64,000 nt of DNA from contig NW_020312859.1 of the NCBI RefSeq assembly GCF_003265705.1, positions 1,709,745 to 1,773,744 on the forward strand, in the 5' to 3' direction. Positions 33,895 through 45,069 of the stretch are shown piece after piece; position 1 is the stretch's first letter, and each line of letters begins with the position of its first letter. The notes beneath the pieces are model-generated. The model was not told where the DNA came from and did not search any database. It saw nothing but the letters and a program-made list of their open reading frames with translations. Source of the DNA: Callorhinus ursinus (lineage: Eukaryota; Chordata; Mammalia; Carnivora; Otariidae). Position numbers and translations under genes: made by a program.

Positions 33895-34129
33895 GGATGC
33901 CTGGGTGGCTCAGTCTTAAAGTTAAGCATCTTCCTCAGCTCAGGTCATGATCTCAGGGTCCTGGGGTTGAGCCTCTCATCAGGCTCCCTGCTCAGTGGGG
34001 AGCCTGCTTCTCCCTCTGCCTGATATGCCTGCTCTGCCTGCAGCTTTTCCTGCCTCTGCTCTCTCTCTCTCTGACAAATAAATAAATAAATAAATCTTAT
34101 AAATAAATAAATAAAATCTTAAAAAAAAG
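33895..34129 (+). repeat. CAN SINE in the outer L1
   Basis: Sense copy with a double A-rich tail (AAATAAATC then ATAAATAAATAAAATC). The 18-bp duplication TTCTTCTTTAATTTCCTG is at 33877-33894 and 34130-34147. Confidence 0.95.
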
Positions 34130-34638
34130 TTCTTCTTTAATTTCCTGATTGACCCATTCATTCTTTAGTAGGATGGTCTTTTCTTTATTATTATTTTTAT
34201 TGTTATGTTAATCACCATACATTACATCATTAGTTTTGGATGTAGTGTTCCATGATTCCTTGTTTGTGCATAACACCCTGTGCTCCACGCAGAATGTGCC
34301 CTCTTTAATACCCATCACCAGGCTAACCCATCCCCCACCCCCCTCCCCTCTAGAACCCTCAGTTTGTTTTTCAGAGTCCATCGTCTCTCATGGTTCATCT
34401 CCCCCCTCCGATTTTCCCCCCTTCATTCTTCCCCTCCTGCTATCTTCTTCTTTTTTTTTTTCTTAACACATATTGCATTGTTTCGGAGGTACAGATCTGT
34501 GATTCAACAGTCTTGCACAATTTGCAGCGCTCACCATAGCACATACCCTCCCCAATGTCTATCACCCAGCCACCCCATCCCTCCCACCCCCCCACCACTC
34601 CAGCAACCCTCAGTTTGTTTCCTGAGATTAAGAATTCC

Positions 34639-35787
34639 TCATACCAGTGAGGTCATATGATACATGTCTTTCTCTGATGGACTTATTTCACTCAGCATAA
34701 CACCCTCCAGTTCCATCCACGTCGTTGCAAATGGCAAGATCTCATTCCTTTTGATGGCTGCATAATATTCCATTGTGTATATATACCACCTCTTCTTTAT
34801 CCATTCATCTGTCGATGGACATCTTGGCTCTTTCCACAGTTTGAATATTGTGGACATTGCTGCTATAAACATTGGGGTGCACGTACCCCTTCGGATCCCT
34901 ACATTTGTATCTTTGTGGTAAATACCCAGTAGTGCAATTGCTGGATCGTATGGTAGCTCTATTTTCGACTGTTTGAGGATCTTCCATACTGTTTTCCAGA
35001 GGGGTTGCACCAACTTGCATTCCCACCAACAGTGTAGGAGGGTTCCCCTTTCTCTGCATCCCTGCCAACATCTGTCATTTCCTGACTTGTTATTTTTAGC
35101 CATTCTGACTGGTGTGAGGTGGTATCTCATTGAGGTTTTGATTTGGATTTCCCTGATGCCGAGCGATGCTGAGCACTTTTTCATGTGTCTGTTGGCCATT
35201 TGGATGTCTTCTTTGGAAAAATGTCTGTTCATGTCTTCTGCGCATTTCTTGATTGGATTATTTGTCCTTTGGGTGTTGAGTTTGATAAGTTCTTTATAGA
35301 TTTTGGATACTAGCCCTTTATCTGATATGTCATTTGCAAATATCTTCTCCCATTCTGTCGGTTGTCTTTCAGTTTTGTGGACTGTTTCTTTTGCTGTGCA
35401 AAAGCTTTTTATCTTGATGAAATCCCAATAGTTCATTTTTGCCCTTGCTTCCCTTGCCTTTGGCGTTGTTTCTAGGAAGAAGTTGCTGCGACTGAGGTCG
35501 AAGAGGTTGCTACCTGTGTTCTCCTTTAGGATGTTGATGGACTCCTGTCTCACGTTTAGGTCTTTCAACGATTTGGAGTCTATTTTTGTGTGTGGTGTAA
35601 GGAAATGGTCCAGTTTCATTCTTCTGCATGTGGCTGTCCAATTTTCCCAACACCATTTGTTGAAGCGACTGTCTTTTTTCCATTGGACATTCTTTCCTGC
35701 TTTGTCAAAGATTAGTTGACCACAGAGTTGAGGGTCCATTTCTGGGCTCTCTATTCTGTTCCATTGATCGATGTGTTCTAGTTTCAA
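34639..35787 (-). pseudogene. L1 ORF2 C-terminal part, long open frame
   Basis: An open frame of about 380 codons. It contains the ORF2 Cys-rich segment ([20 protein letters not shown]) and the terminal [11 protein letters not shown]. It has no RT domain upstream because of the internal deletion, so it cannot encode a working ORF2p. Confidence 0.9.
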
Positions 35788-36687
35788 AGCATTGTGCTCT
35801 GAAAATATGCAGGGAATAATCCCAATCTTTTGGTACTGGTTGAGATATGTTTTTTTTTAAAGATTTTATTTATTTATTTGAGAGAGAGAGAGAATGAGAG
35901 ACAGAGCACGAGAGGGAAGAGGGTCAGAGGGAGAAGCAGACTCCTTGCTGAGCAGGGAGCCCGATGCGGGACTCGATCCCGGGACTCCAGGATCATGACC
36001 TGAGCTGAAGGCAGTCGCTTAACCAACTCAGCCACCCAGGTGCCCGGTTGAGACCTGATTTGTGACCTAGGATGTGATCTATTCTGGAGAATGTTCCATG
36101 GGCACTAGAGAAGAATGTGTATTCCGTTGCTTTGGGATGGAATGTTCTGAATATGTCTGTGAAGTCCATTTGGTCCAGTGTGTCGTTTAAAGTCTTTATT
36201 TCCTTGTTGATCTTTTGCTTAGATGATCTGTCCATTTCAGTCAGGGGGTGTTAAAGTCCCCCAGTATTATTGTATTGTTGTCAATGTGTTTCTTTGCTCT
36301 TGTTATTAATTGCCTTATATAATTGGCTGCTCCCATGTTAGGGGCATAGATCTTTACAATTGTTAGATCTTCTTGTTGGATAGACCCTTTAAGTAGGATA
36401 TAGTGTCCTTCCTCATCTTTTATTACAGTCTTTGTTTTAAAATCTAATTTGTCTGATATAAGGATTGCCACCCCAGCTTTCTTTTGGTGTCCATTAGCAT
36501 GGTAAATGATTTTCCACCCCCTCACTTTCAATCTGGGGGTGTCTTTGGGTCTAAAATGAGTCTCTTGCAGACAGCATATTGATGGGTCTTGTTTTTGAAT
36601 CCAATCTGATAGCCTGTGTCTTTTGATTGGGGCATTTAGCCCATTTACATTCAGGGTCACTATTGAAAGATATGAATTTAGTGCCAT
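35785..36687 (-). pseudogene. L1 ORF2 endonuclease region, cut by a SINE
   Basis: Starts MALNSYLSIVTLNVNGLNAP and keeps catalytic landmarks LQETHF, LGDFNTP and FSRIDHILGH. The SINE at 35850-36045 and then the internal deletion end it. A stop separates GDFNTP from the following SSKQKINKE segment. Confidence 0.88.
35850..36045 (-). repeat. CAN SINE in the nested L1
   Basis: Antisense copy, third level of nesting (SINE in L1 in L1). GGTTGAGA flanks at 35838 and 36046. Confidence 0.93.
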
Positions 36688-36768
36688 TGTATTGCCCGTA
36701 AGGTGACTGTTACTGTATATTGTTTGTATTCCTTTCTGGTCTATGCTGCTTTTAGGCTCTCTCTTTGC

Positions 36769-37660
36769 TTAGAGGACCCCTTTCAATATTTCTTGGAGGG
36801 CTGGTTTCGTGTTTGCGAATTCCTTTAGTTTTTGTTTGTCCTGGAAGCTTTTTATCTCTCCTTCAATTTTCAATGACAGCCTAGCTGGATATAGGATTCT
36901 TGGCTGCATATTTTTCTCGTTTAGTGCTCTGAAGATATCATGCCAATCCTTTCTGGTCTCCCGGGTCTCTGTGGATACGTATGCTGCCAATCTAATGTTT
37001 CTACCATTGTAGGTTACAGACCTCTTCTCCCGAGCTGCTTTCAAGATTTTCTCTTTGTCTCGGAGTCTTGTAAGTTTTGCTATTAGATGTCGGGGTGTTG
37101 ACCTATTTTTATTGATTTTGAGAGGGGTTCTCTGTGCCTCCTGGATTTTGATGCCTGTGTCCTTCCCCACATTAGGGAAGTTCTCTGCTATAATTTGCTC
37201 CAATATACCTTCTGCCCCCCTCTCTCTTTCTTCTTCTTCTGGGATCCCAATTATTCTAATGTTGTTTCGTCTTATCGTATCATTTATCTCTCGAATTGTG
37301 TCCTCGTGATCCAGTAGTTGTTTATCTCTCTTTTTCTCAGCTTCTTTGTTTTCCATCATTTGGTCTTCTATATCGCTGATTCTCTCTTCTGCCTCATTTA
37401 TCCTAGCAATTAGTGCCCCCATTTTTTGATTGCATTTCATTTATAGCCTTTTTGATTTCGACTTGGTTAGATTTTAGTTCTTTTATTTCTCCAGGAAGGG
37501 TTTCTCTAATAACTTCCATGCTTTTTTCAAGCCCAGCTAGTATCTTTAAAATCATGATTCTGAACTCTAGGTCCGACATCGTACTATGTCTGTATTGAGT
37601 AGGTCCCTGGCAGATGGTACTACCTGTTGTTCTTTTTGCTGAGGTGATTTTTTTCGTCTT
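36769..37660 (-). pseudogene. L1 ORF1 (nested L1), frameshifted twice
   Basis: The start near 37,660 encodes MTRRKKSPQQKEQQ. A one-base loss near 37,583 and a one-base gain in an A-run near 37,425 shift the frame. From 37,440 to 36,769 a 223-codon open frame covers the coiled-coil end (INEAEERISDIEDQ), RRM (NNIRIIGIPE) and C-terminal domain. Not functional as it stands. Confidence 0.87.
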
Positions 37661-39856
37661 GTCATTTTGTCCAGAGGAGAATAAATGAATGAGAGAACAA
37701 AGTGCTAACAGGTTAACAACGTCCCTAGAAAATATACTCTAAACAAATCAGAAAAGACCTGAAGCCAGGGGAAAAGAAAGGGAAAGAAAGAAAAAAGAAA
37801 GAGAAAAAAAAAGGAAAAAGAAAAAGATTAAACCAAACAAAAACAGAACAAAAGAAAAAAAACCAGAATATGATCAAATATGATAAGGCTAGTGCATAGA
37901 TTAGTGCCACACACTAGATTTTGGGTGTATTTTGGTCTGATAGAAGAAAGTGCCTCCTAAAATTTTAAAGAAAGAAAGACTTATATATGTATAAAATAAG
38001 GATTGATACAATGAAGGGATGGAATATGACTGTAAAGGTGAAAATTATAAAAAAATTTTAAAAAAGGAATTGATAAGGTGCTTGAAAAAAGAAAAAGGAG
38101 GAATAAAAAAAGAAAGAAAGAAAGAAAAAGGGGAGAGAATGTGATCAGGCAAGAGACTAGAACAAAGCCATACACTAGAGATTTAGGGTATATTTTGATA
38201 TGTTAGAAGAAACTGTGTCTCCAAATTTTAAAGAGAGAACAACTTATATATATATATATGCCAAAAATAAGGGTAACTACTATGAAGGGATAGACTATGA
38301 CTCTAAAAATGAAAAATAAAAATTTTTTTTAAAAAAGGGATTGATAAGATGTTGGTTGAAAAAGGGAAAAAGAATAATTAAAAAAAACAGTTAAAAAATT
38401 AACTTTGAAAGACTAATGAATCATGGTAAAAAAGCCATGAATTCTATGTGCAGTATTCCCCTAGTGCTGGAGTTCTGCCGTTCTCATTGATCGGTAAACT
38501 TGGTGTTGGTGGGCTGTTCACACTGATCTTCTGGGGGAGGGGCCTGTTGCTGTGGTTCTTTGCCGGAGGCGGAATTGCCCCGCCCTTGCCGGTCCAGGTT
38601 ACGTAATGTGCTCGGGTTTGCTCTCAGGAGCTTTTGTTCCCTGCAAGCTCTCGGTACAGCTTTGGAGGACCAGGGTGAAAATGGTGGCCTCCCACTCTCC
38701 GCCCGGAGGAGCTGAGAACTCGGGGCCCCGCTCCTCAGTGCGCCCCCAGAGAAAAGCAGTCACTCCCGTGTGCCCTGGTCTCCGGCCGCACTCCGTGCTC
38801 ACCCGGCCTGTGACTGAGCGTTTCTATGTCTGGCACCCGACCCCGTGTGGAGTCTCCAAACCCAGCAGATCCCTGCGGTGCGCTCCTGCGCCGCTCCTCG
38901 CGGGGGAGGAAGGGGAGTCTCCCCGGATCTGCCGCTTGTTGGGTCCCTGCTGAAGGAACAGTGGCCTGACTGGGCCGCGGATCACAGTTTATGGCAACCC
39001 CGAGCTGAGAGCCCACTCCTCGGCTCTGTCTCTGCAGCCGGCTTCCCCGCTCCGATCCCTGGGAGCTCTGCCACACTCAGGCACCCCTGGTCTTTCTGTG
39101 ACCCCGAGGGTCCTGAGACCACACTGTCCTGCGAGGGTTCCACCCCCCGCTTAGCCACTGGAGTGATGTCCCTCAGCGTAGCCGGCTTCTAAAAGTTCTG
39201 ATTTTGTGCTCCGCGGCTCTTATCACTTGCCAGAAGTGGCCGGCGGAGGCCCCCTCCCCCGCCATCTATCCTCCCGAATATCGCCTGGGATTCACTTCTC
39301 CGCACGTCCTACCTTCCAGAAAGTGGTCGCTTTTCTGTTCAGAGAGTTGTTGCTATTCTTTTCTTTTCTTCGATCTCCTGTTGAGTTCATAGGTGTTCAG
39401 AATGGTGTGATCCCTATCCAGCTGAATTCCTGAGACCAGACGAAATCCAGGTCCCCTACTCCTCCGCCATCTTGCTCCGCCCAGTCTAGTAGGATGTTCT
39501 TTAACCTCCATGTATTTGTGGTCTTTCCAAATTTTTCTTGTGGTTGACTTCAAGCTTCATAGCATTGTGGTCTGAAAACATGCATGGTATGATCTCAATC
39601 TTTTTGTACTTGTTGAGGCCTGATGTGACCCTGATGTGATGTATTCTAGAGAATTTTCCATGTGTATTCACGAGAGTGTGTATTCTGCTGTTTTAGGATG
39701 AACTGCTATGAATATGTCTGTTAAGTCCATCTGGTCCAGTGTGTCATTCAAAGCCATTGTTTCCTTGTTGATTTTCTGCTTAGATGATCTGTCCATTGCT
39801 GTGAGTGGGGTGCTAAAGTCTTGCTACTATTATTGTATTATTATCAATGTATTATT

Positions 39857-40167
39857 TTCTATTTTTAAAAAATTTTTTTTATTGTTATGTTAATCACCAT
39901 ATATTACATCATTAGTTTTTGGTGCAGTGTTCCATGATTCATTGTTTGTTCATAACACCCAGTGCTCCATGCAGAACGTGCCCTCCTCAATACCCATCAC
40001 CAGGATAACCCATCCCCCTCCCCCCCTCCCCTCTAGAACCCTCAGTTTGTTTTTCAGAGTCCATCATCTCTCATGGTTTGTCTCCCCCTCTGACATACTC
40101 CCCTTTTCTTCCTCTCCTGTTATCTTCTTCTTTTTCTTTTTTCTTAAAATATGTTGCGTTATTTGTT
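39857..40167 (-). mobile_element. 5'-truncated L1 3' end in the outer L1
   Basis: About 310 bp of antisense L1 terminus (TTATTGTTATGTTAATCACC, CATGATTCATTGTTTGTTC). The perfect 19-bp duplication TTATTATCAATGTATTATT is at 39838-39856 and 40168-40186. Confidence 0.93.
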
Positions 40168-40689
40168 TTATTATCAATGTATTATTATCAATGATTTTCT
40201 TTATGTTTGTTATTAACTGATTTATATATTTAGCTCGTCCCAAGTTAGGAGCATAAATCTTTACAATTGTTAGATCTTCTTGTTGGATAGGCCCCTTTAT
40301 TATGACATAGTGTCCTTCTTCATCTCTTATTACAGTCTTTCGTTTAAAATCTAGTTTGTTTGATATAAGTATGGCTACTCTGGCCTTCTTTTGTTGTCCA
40401 TTAGCATGATGAATTGTTCTCCAACCCCTCACTTTCAATTTGGTGGTGTCATTGGGGCCAACATGAGTCTCTGTAAGCAGCATATCGATGGGTCTTTTTT
40501 TCTTTTTTTTTTTTTACATCCATTCTGATACCCTACATTTTTTGATTGGAGCATTTAGTCTATTTATATTTAGAGTAATTATTGAAAGATATGAATTTAG
40601 TGCCATTGTTTTACCTATAAAGTCACTGTTTCTGTAGATTGTTACTTTCTGGTCCTTGTTACTTTTAGTCTCTCTTTCCACATAAGGGG

Positions 40690-41575
40690 TCCCCTTTAAT
40701 ATTTCTTGCAGGGCTGGTTTAGTGTTTTACAAATTCCTTCAGTTTTTATTTGTCTTTTGTAACTCTTTATCTTGCCTTCTATTCTGAATGACAGCCTTGC
40801 TGGATAAAGTATTCTTGGCTGCATATTTTTCCCATTTAGCACATTGAATATATCATGCCAGTCCTTTCTGGTCTACCGGGTCTCTTTGGACAAGTCTGCT
40901 GCCAGCCTTATGTGTCTACCCTTGTAGGTTAAGAACCTCTTGTCTGGAACTGCTTTCAGGATTTTCTCTTTATCTTTGTAATTTGCAAGTTTCACTATAA
41001 TATGTTGAGGTGTTGACCTATTTTTATTGATTTTGAGAGGAGTTCTCTGTGCTTCTTGGACTTGAATGCCTGTTTCCTTGTCCTTATTAGGGAAGTTATA
41101 ATTTGTTCAAATAAACTTTCTGCCCCTTTTCCCCAGCTCTTTATCTTCTGGGACTCTTATAATATGCATATTATTTCTCCTTATGGAATTGCTGAGTTCC
41201 CTAGGTCTACCTTTGTGATCTCATAGTTTTCTTTCCTTCTTCTCAGCTTCCTTATTTTCCATAATTTTATCTTCTGTATCACAGATCTGCTCTTCTGCTT
41301 CATTCATCCTCGTTTTTATGGCACCACTTGGGACTGCATCTTGGTAATAGCATTTTTAATTTTGGCCTGACTAGATTTTAGTTCTTTTATCTCTACAGTA
41401 AGGGATTCTCTGGTGCTTTCTATGTTTTTTTTTGAAGTCCAGCTAGTATCTTTTTAAACATTATTTTAAATTCTATTTCAGACATCTTATTTATATCCAT
41501 ATTGATTAAATCTCTGGCAGGGAGTACTACCTTCTGTTCTTTCTTTTGGGGTGAATTTCTCTGTCTCTTCATTTT
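40690..41575 (-). pseudogene. L1 ORF1 of the outer L1, decayed
   Basis: Minus-strand start region MKRQRNSPQKKEQKVV (near 41,571), then broken coiled-coil and RRM pieces. Many disruptions. Confidence 0.75.
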
Positions 41576-42712
41576 GTCCAGAAAAGAAAAGAATGAAAAA
41601 GAAAAAAGCAACAAAAACAACAATGACAACAACAACAACAACAAAAGAAAAAAACCCCCTAGATCCTGGGTGTGTTTTGGTCTGCTTGTAAAAGAAACTA
41701 GATCCAAAATAAGAAAGAAAAACATTATATATATATAAATATATAAATTATTTTATTATATATAACAAAATAAAATGCAATAAAAGGAAACAAAATTAAA
41801 AATATATAAAATATATATAAAAATAAAAATTGAAGAATAAAAAATTGAAAAAATAAGAAAACAACTGAAAAAATAATACTAAAAGACTAAAGAATAAAAA
41901 TACAAAGAATGCTATATACTGTTTTCCCCAGGAGCTGAAGTTTTGCAGCCCTCTATGATCAGTAAACTTGGTGCCAGCCATTTGTTTGTACTGGTCTTCT
42001 GGGGGAGGGGCCTGCTATGCTGATTCTCAGGTGGACTTGCCCTAGTGGAAAAGTGCCTCCAGTGTGCAGGAAGGCAGGGCTCCAGACTCCACTAAGTGGC
42101 GCTGTTTTGCTCTCTGAAGGCTTTCAGGACTGATGGGCAGGTGAATATGGCTGCACCCACGCTCTAGCCCCAGAGCTGAAAATTTGCACCCACACTCTTC
42201 AGTGAGCCCTCACAGAAAAGCAATCAACTACTTTTGTCTCCCCAGTTTCCATCAGAACTCTGTGTTCACCCAGCCTGTGACTGAGCCCTTTTATCTCAGG
42301 CACGCAACTGAGTTTCCAAACTCCAAAATTTAGGGACTCCTAGGCTTGAACCTGTGCTGTTCCTCCAGGGGTGGAGGGGTTGGGGGAGAGTGTCTTGCCA
42401 TGCTTCTGCCTTTTGCTGGAACCCCAGGAAAGCGATTGCAGGACTGTGCAGTGGTTCACTGTTTATGGCAACACAGAGCAGAAAGCTGGCACCTAGACTC
42501 GCTGTTCTCAGCCGGCTTCCCCACTCCTATGCCTGGGAAGTCTGTTGCACTCAGGCACCACCTGTTCTTCTTGCGACCCCTCGGATCCTGAGACAATGCT
42601 ATGCCACCTGGGATTCCACTCACATTGCTACCTGAGCACCTTTAAGCCAGACACATCCCCCACTGTAGCAGACTTCTAAAAGTTCTGATTTTGCAAGCAC
42701 TGAGTATCTCTT

Positions 42713-44760
42713 GAATGACAGTCAAACTTGTGCCACATTCCAAGAACTGCTGCACAAATTCCTTCTCTTTGGGAGCTTTTCGAAAGAGAAACCAAATCAT
42801 TCTTAAACTACTTTTAATTCTCTGCCATATATGAGGGAATTTTTCCCTTCGAGTTTCTCTAGTGATCGGATATAACCTTGGGAAGAGACCAGACTCAGGA
42901 CTGCAATCTTTCAGTCTGTCTTTGGTGTGTATCCCAAGACCTTGTTTTACGTTGTTATCTGTGTCCCTCTTTTACCAGTGATCACCCCCTCAAAATATCT
43001 CACTTGAATTTAATGTGAAACTCATTTGGGTTTCTTGTAGATTGATGTTCTGTGTTACTCCTTGGGTATATAGTTCTGTAAAGGCTGCAAATATTGTATG
43101 GCTCTGTGCCATTTTACTGATGTTTATGGGCACTTGCGAATATCTTCCTTCAGCACATGGACAGCACACACAAAACTTCTTAGAGGCAAATTTAGGACTG
43201 AGCGAGAACGAAACTAGGACAATTACTTGAGCGCCCAGAAGAAATCTGAAACTCCGAGGCTAAAACGGACTTTGGGTAATAACTGTTTTCAGAGAGTATT
43301 TTACTTATAGTAATTCTTTGGAATACTAGACTATAGTTCTGACAGTTTTCAAGGAAATTACACTCATGTCCTGTTTATGTAACACTGTGTTTCACAATAG
43401 TCAGAGGGAGGAAAATCTCCAGAATCCATGAATGGACACCAGATAGGTTATACCCATGATGCCAGGCCTAGAAAAAAGTTTTCTGTGGATTCAGATTGGC
43501 CTGGGATACTAGACTTTGGCTCAATACGCAGAAGCTACCTTTTTCATTTGCCCCTTTTTACACAGGAGCAATTCCTGGGTAAAGGGCTAGGGTGACATCA
43601 TGAACCTATGCTTTCTGCCAATTCCCAAGTTGGTTCCAAGACTCTGCCCAAAGTTCAGAGGCAGGGGTTGCCATTATTGGGATTGACGTAGAATGCCCAT
43701 GTATGGATTTACCCTGGGCTAGAGTGCCCCCAACTGTTTATGGTCCTTAGAATACTGGTCTAGGCTGCTCATATTGCAGGACTCCTTTGTAAGGCTGGGT
43801 CCTTGATGAGAATATGAATAGGGCAGTCAGGGCAAAGGGGAATGGCCCTCCATACTTTGACTATAGAAGTTCAGCTTGGTTCAAGATCTGCAGCTTCCAG
43901 GTGTAAAGTCACAATTTCTATATTGCTGGCACCTGGGGCACTGAAGACATTTCCTAGAATATGAGCATTGTTGAGGGTTGAATGCTCATTGATTTGGGGC
44001 AGATGAAATAATTTAATGATGATTATTTTAGTGCCACTTAAATGGAAATCCACTGGGATCAGTGACAAAATACAGAAGCAAACTCAGTTTTGGCAGGTCA
44101 TACCAAGGAGATATCAACAGTGACTGCCTTTATAAAGATTGACTTATTACATGGTTTGGGCCTTCAGAGAGGTTACCGGTGGTTTACATTGGGAGAATCT
44201 AGGATGGGAGAGATGAGTGAATTTAGACCAGGTCTGACATACAGGAATTTTTCAGTTGAAGTTTTATATATCTAATCAGTATGAAAGGCAAATCTGGGCA
44301 AGGAAATGAGGCAAGAATTCTGAATCTGAAAATCTTCCAGTAATAGTTCAATTTATTTACTCAGAATAATTTTGGCATACTTTTGCATAAAGAATATTCC
44401 TTTTTCCTTGTTTCTTCTGTCATGTTAAGCATCCTTTCTTCCACCAACTCTTTCTCTGTTAATAAATAAATGTAGTGATTGTTATGGTCTTTGGTAGAAT
44501 CCATGGGTCCTTCACATCTCAGAAGAACTTCAGAGCTGTTTTAAATTCCTATATCCATCCTGATCCATAATCCATCCATAAAATTTTAGTGAGCAAATAT
44601 AGTGCTATACTCCAAGGATATACAAATTAATAAATTGAGGTCTCTGCTCTTGAGCCTGACCTATTGTGTAGCCATTCACTATAGATATTGAACTATTCTA
44701 CCAACTCTCACTGTTTCTCTTTTAACTGTGTAACAATAAGAGTTGGATAGGATCTTAAAG
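42713..44760. other. Unique intergenic sequence, no confident gene
   Basis: No WAP or Kunitz cysteine pattern on either strand. A 71-codon plus-strand frame at 43,015-43,230 has a hydrophobic middle but no family signature or splice context. Confidence 0.5.
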
Positions 44761-44764
44761 ATCT

Positions 44765-44915
44765 GAGGCCATCATGGTAGTAGTGAGATGCTGGGTGGAA
44801 AGCTAGGGGGTCTGGATCCACGTCCTACTTCTGAATGAGCTTGGCAAGTCTTTAGCCTCTCTTGGCTTCAATTTTCACATTTACAAAAGAGTTTTGTTGG
44901 ATTAAATGACCAAGA
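44765..44915 (+). repeat. MIR fragment
   Basis: TGGATCCACGTCCTACTTCTG, GAGCTTGGCAAGTC and CTTCAATTTTCACATTTACAAAAG fit a diverged sense MIR just beyond the 3' end of the Kunitz gene. Confidence 0.55.
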
Positions 44916-44994
44916 TATTGAAATTTGTGCCTATGACTGATTGTCCCCAACCCAGGTATAATCCCTTGTCCCATTGCTCACTCTACCCTGGCCT

Positions 44995-45000
44995 TTTATT
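44995..45000 (-). terminator. Polyadenylation signal of the Kunitz gene (AATAAA)
   Basis: AATAAA on the minus strand, about 70 bases beyond the Kunitz TAA. It supports termination of the transcript shortly after exon 2. Confidence 0.6.
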
Positions 45001-45069
45001 TGCTTTTTCCTCAAAAAACCAGGGTTTCTAGTATTTGGTGTCATTGGGCGGGGTAAGGAACTGAGAGAC

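Larger units (their letters stand above)
34183..39484 (-). mobile_element. Younger L1 nested in the outer L1, internally deleted
   Basis: Antisense L1 with both termini: a poly-A side TTTATTATTATTTTTATTG at the left and a 5' end reading CTGGGCGGAGCAAGATGGCG at the right. The target TAGTAGGATG-TCTTT occurs at 34167-34182 and 39487-39502 (one mismatch). Parts from the right: CpG-rich 5' UTR (38,460-39,484), A-rich spacer, ORF1 (to 36,770), ORF2 endonuclease, then a junction near 35,777 that skips the RT domain, the ORF2 C-terminus and the 3' UTR. Confidence 0.93.
30358..42696 (-). mobile_element. Antisense carnivore L1, full-length ends, carrying nested insertions (12.3 kb composite)
   Basis: The element runs from its 3' UTR (left) to its 5' UTR (right) on the minus strand. 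A 16-bp perfect duplication, GCACTGAGTATCTCTT, lies at 30342-30357 and 42697-42712. Its own sequence is broken by SINEs (32290-32485, 33895-34129), a younger L1 (about 34183-39484) and a truncated L1 (39857-40167). ORF2 pieces show the RT motif around [14 protein letters not shown] (minus, about 32,660-32,730) and endonuclease residues near 40,100-40,480. ORF1 lies at about 40,690-41,575. Frames are interrupted throughout, so it is dead. Confidence 0.93.

Noticed and set aside
34236..34660. Plus-strand frames in the L1 blocks (also at 33,434 and 38,552)
   Set aside because: They are antisense shadows of L1 ORF2, 3' UTR or 5' UTR sequence.
43015..43230. 71-codon plus-strand frame with a hydrophobic middle
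   Set aside because: No cysteine pattern, no good splice context and no recognisable homologue; likely chance.
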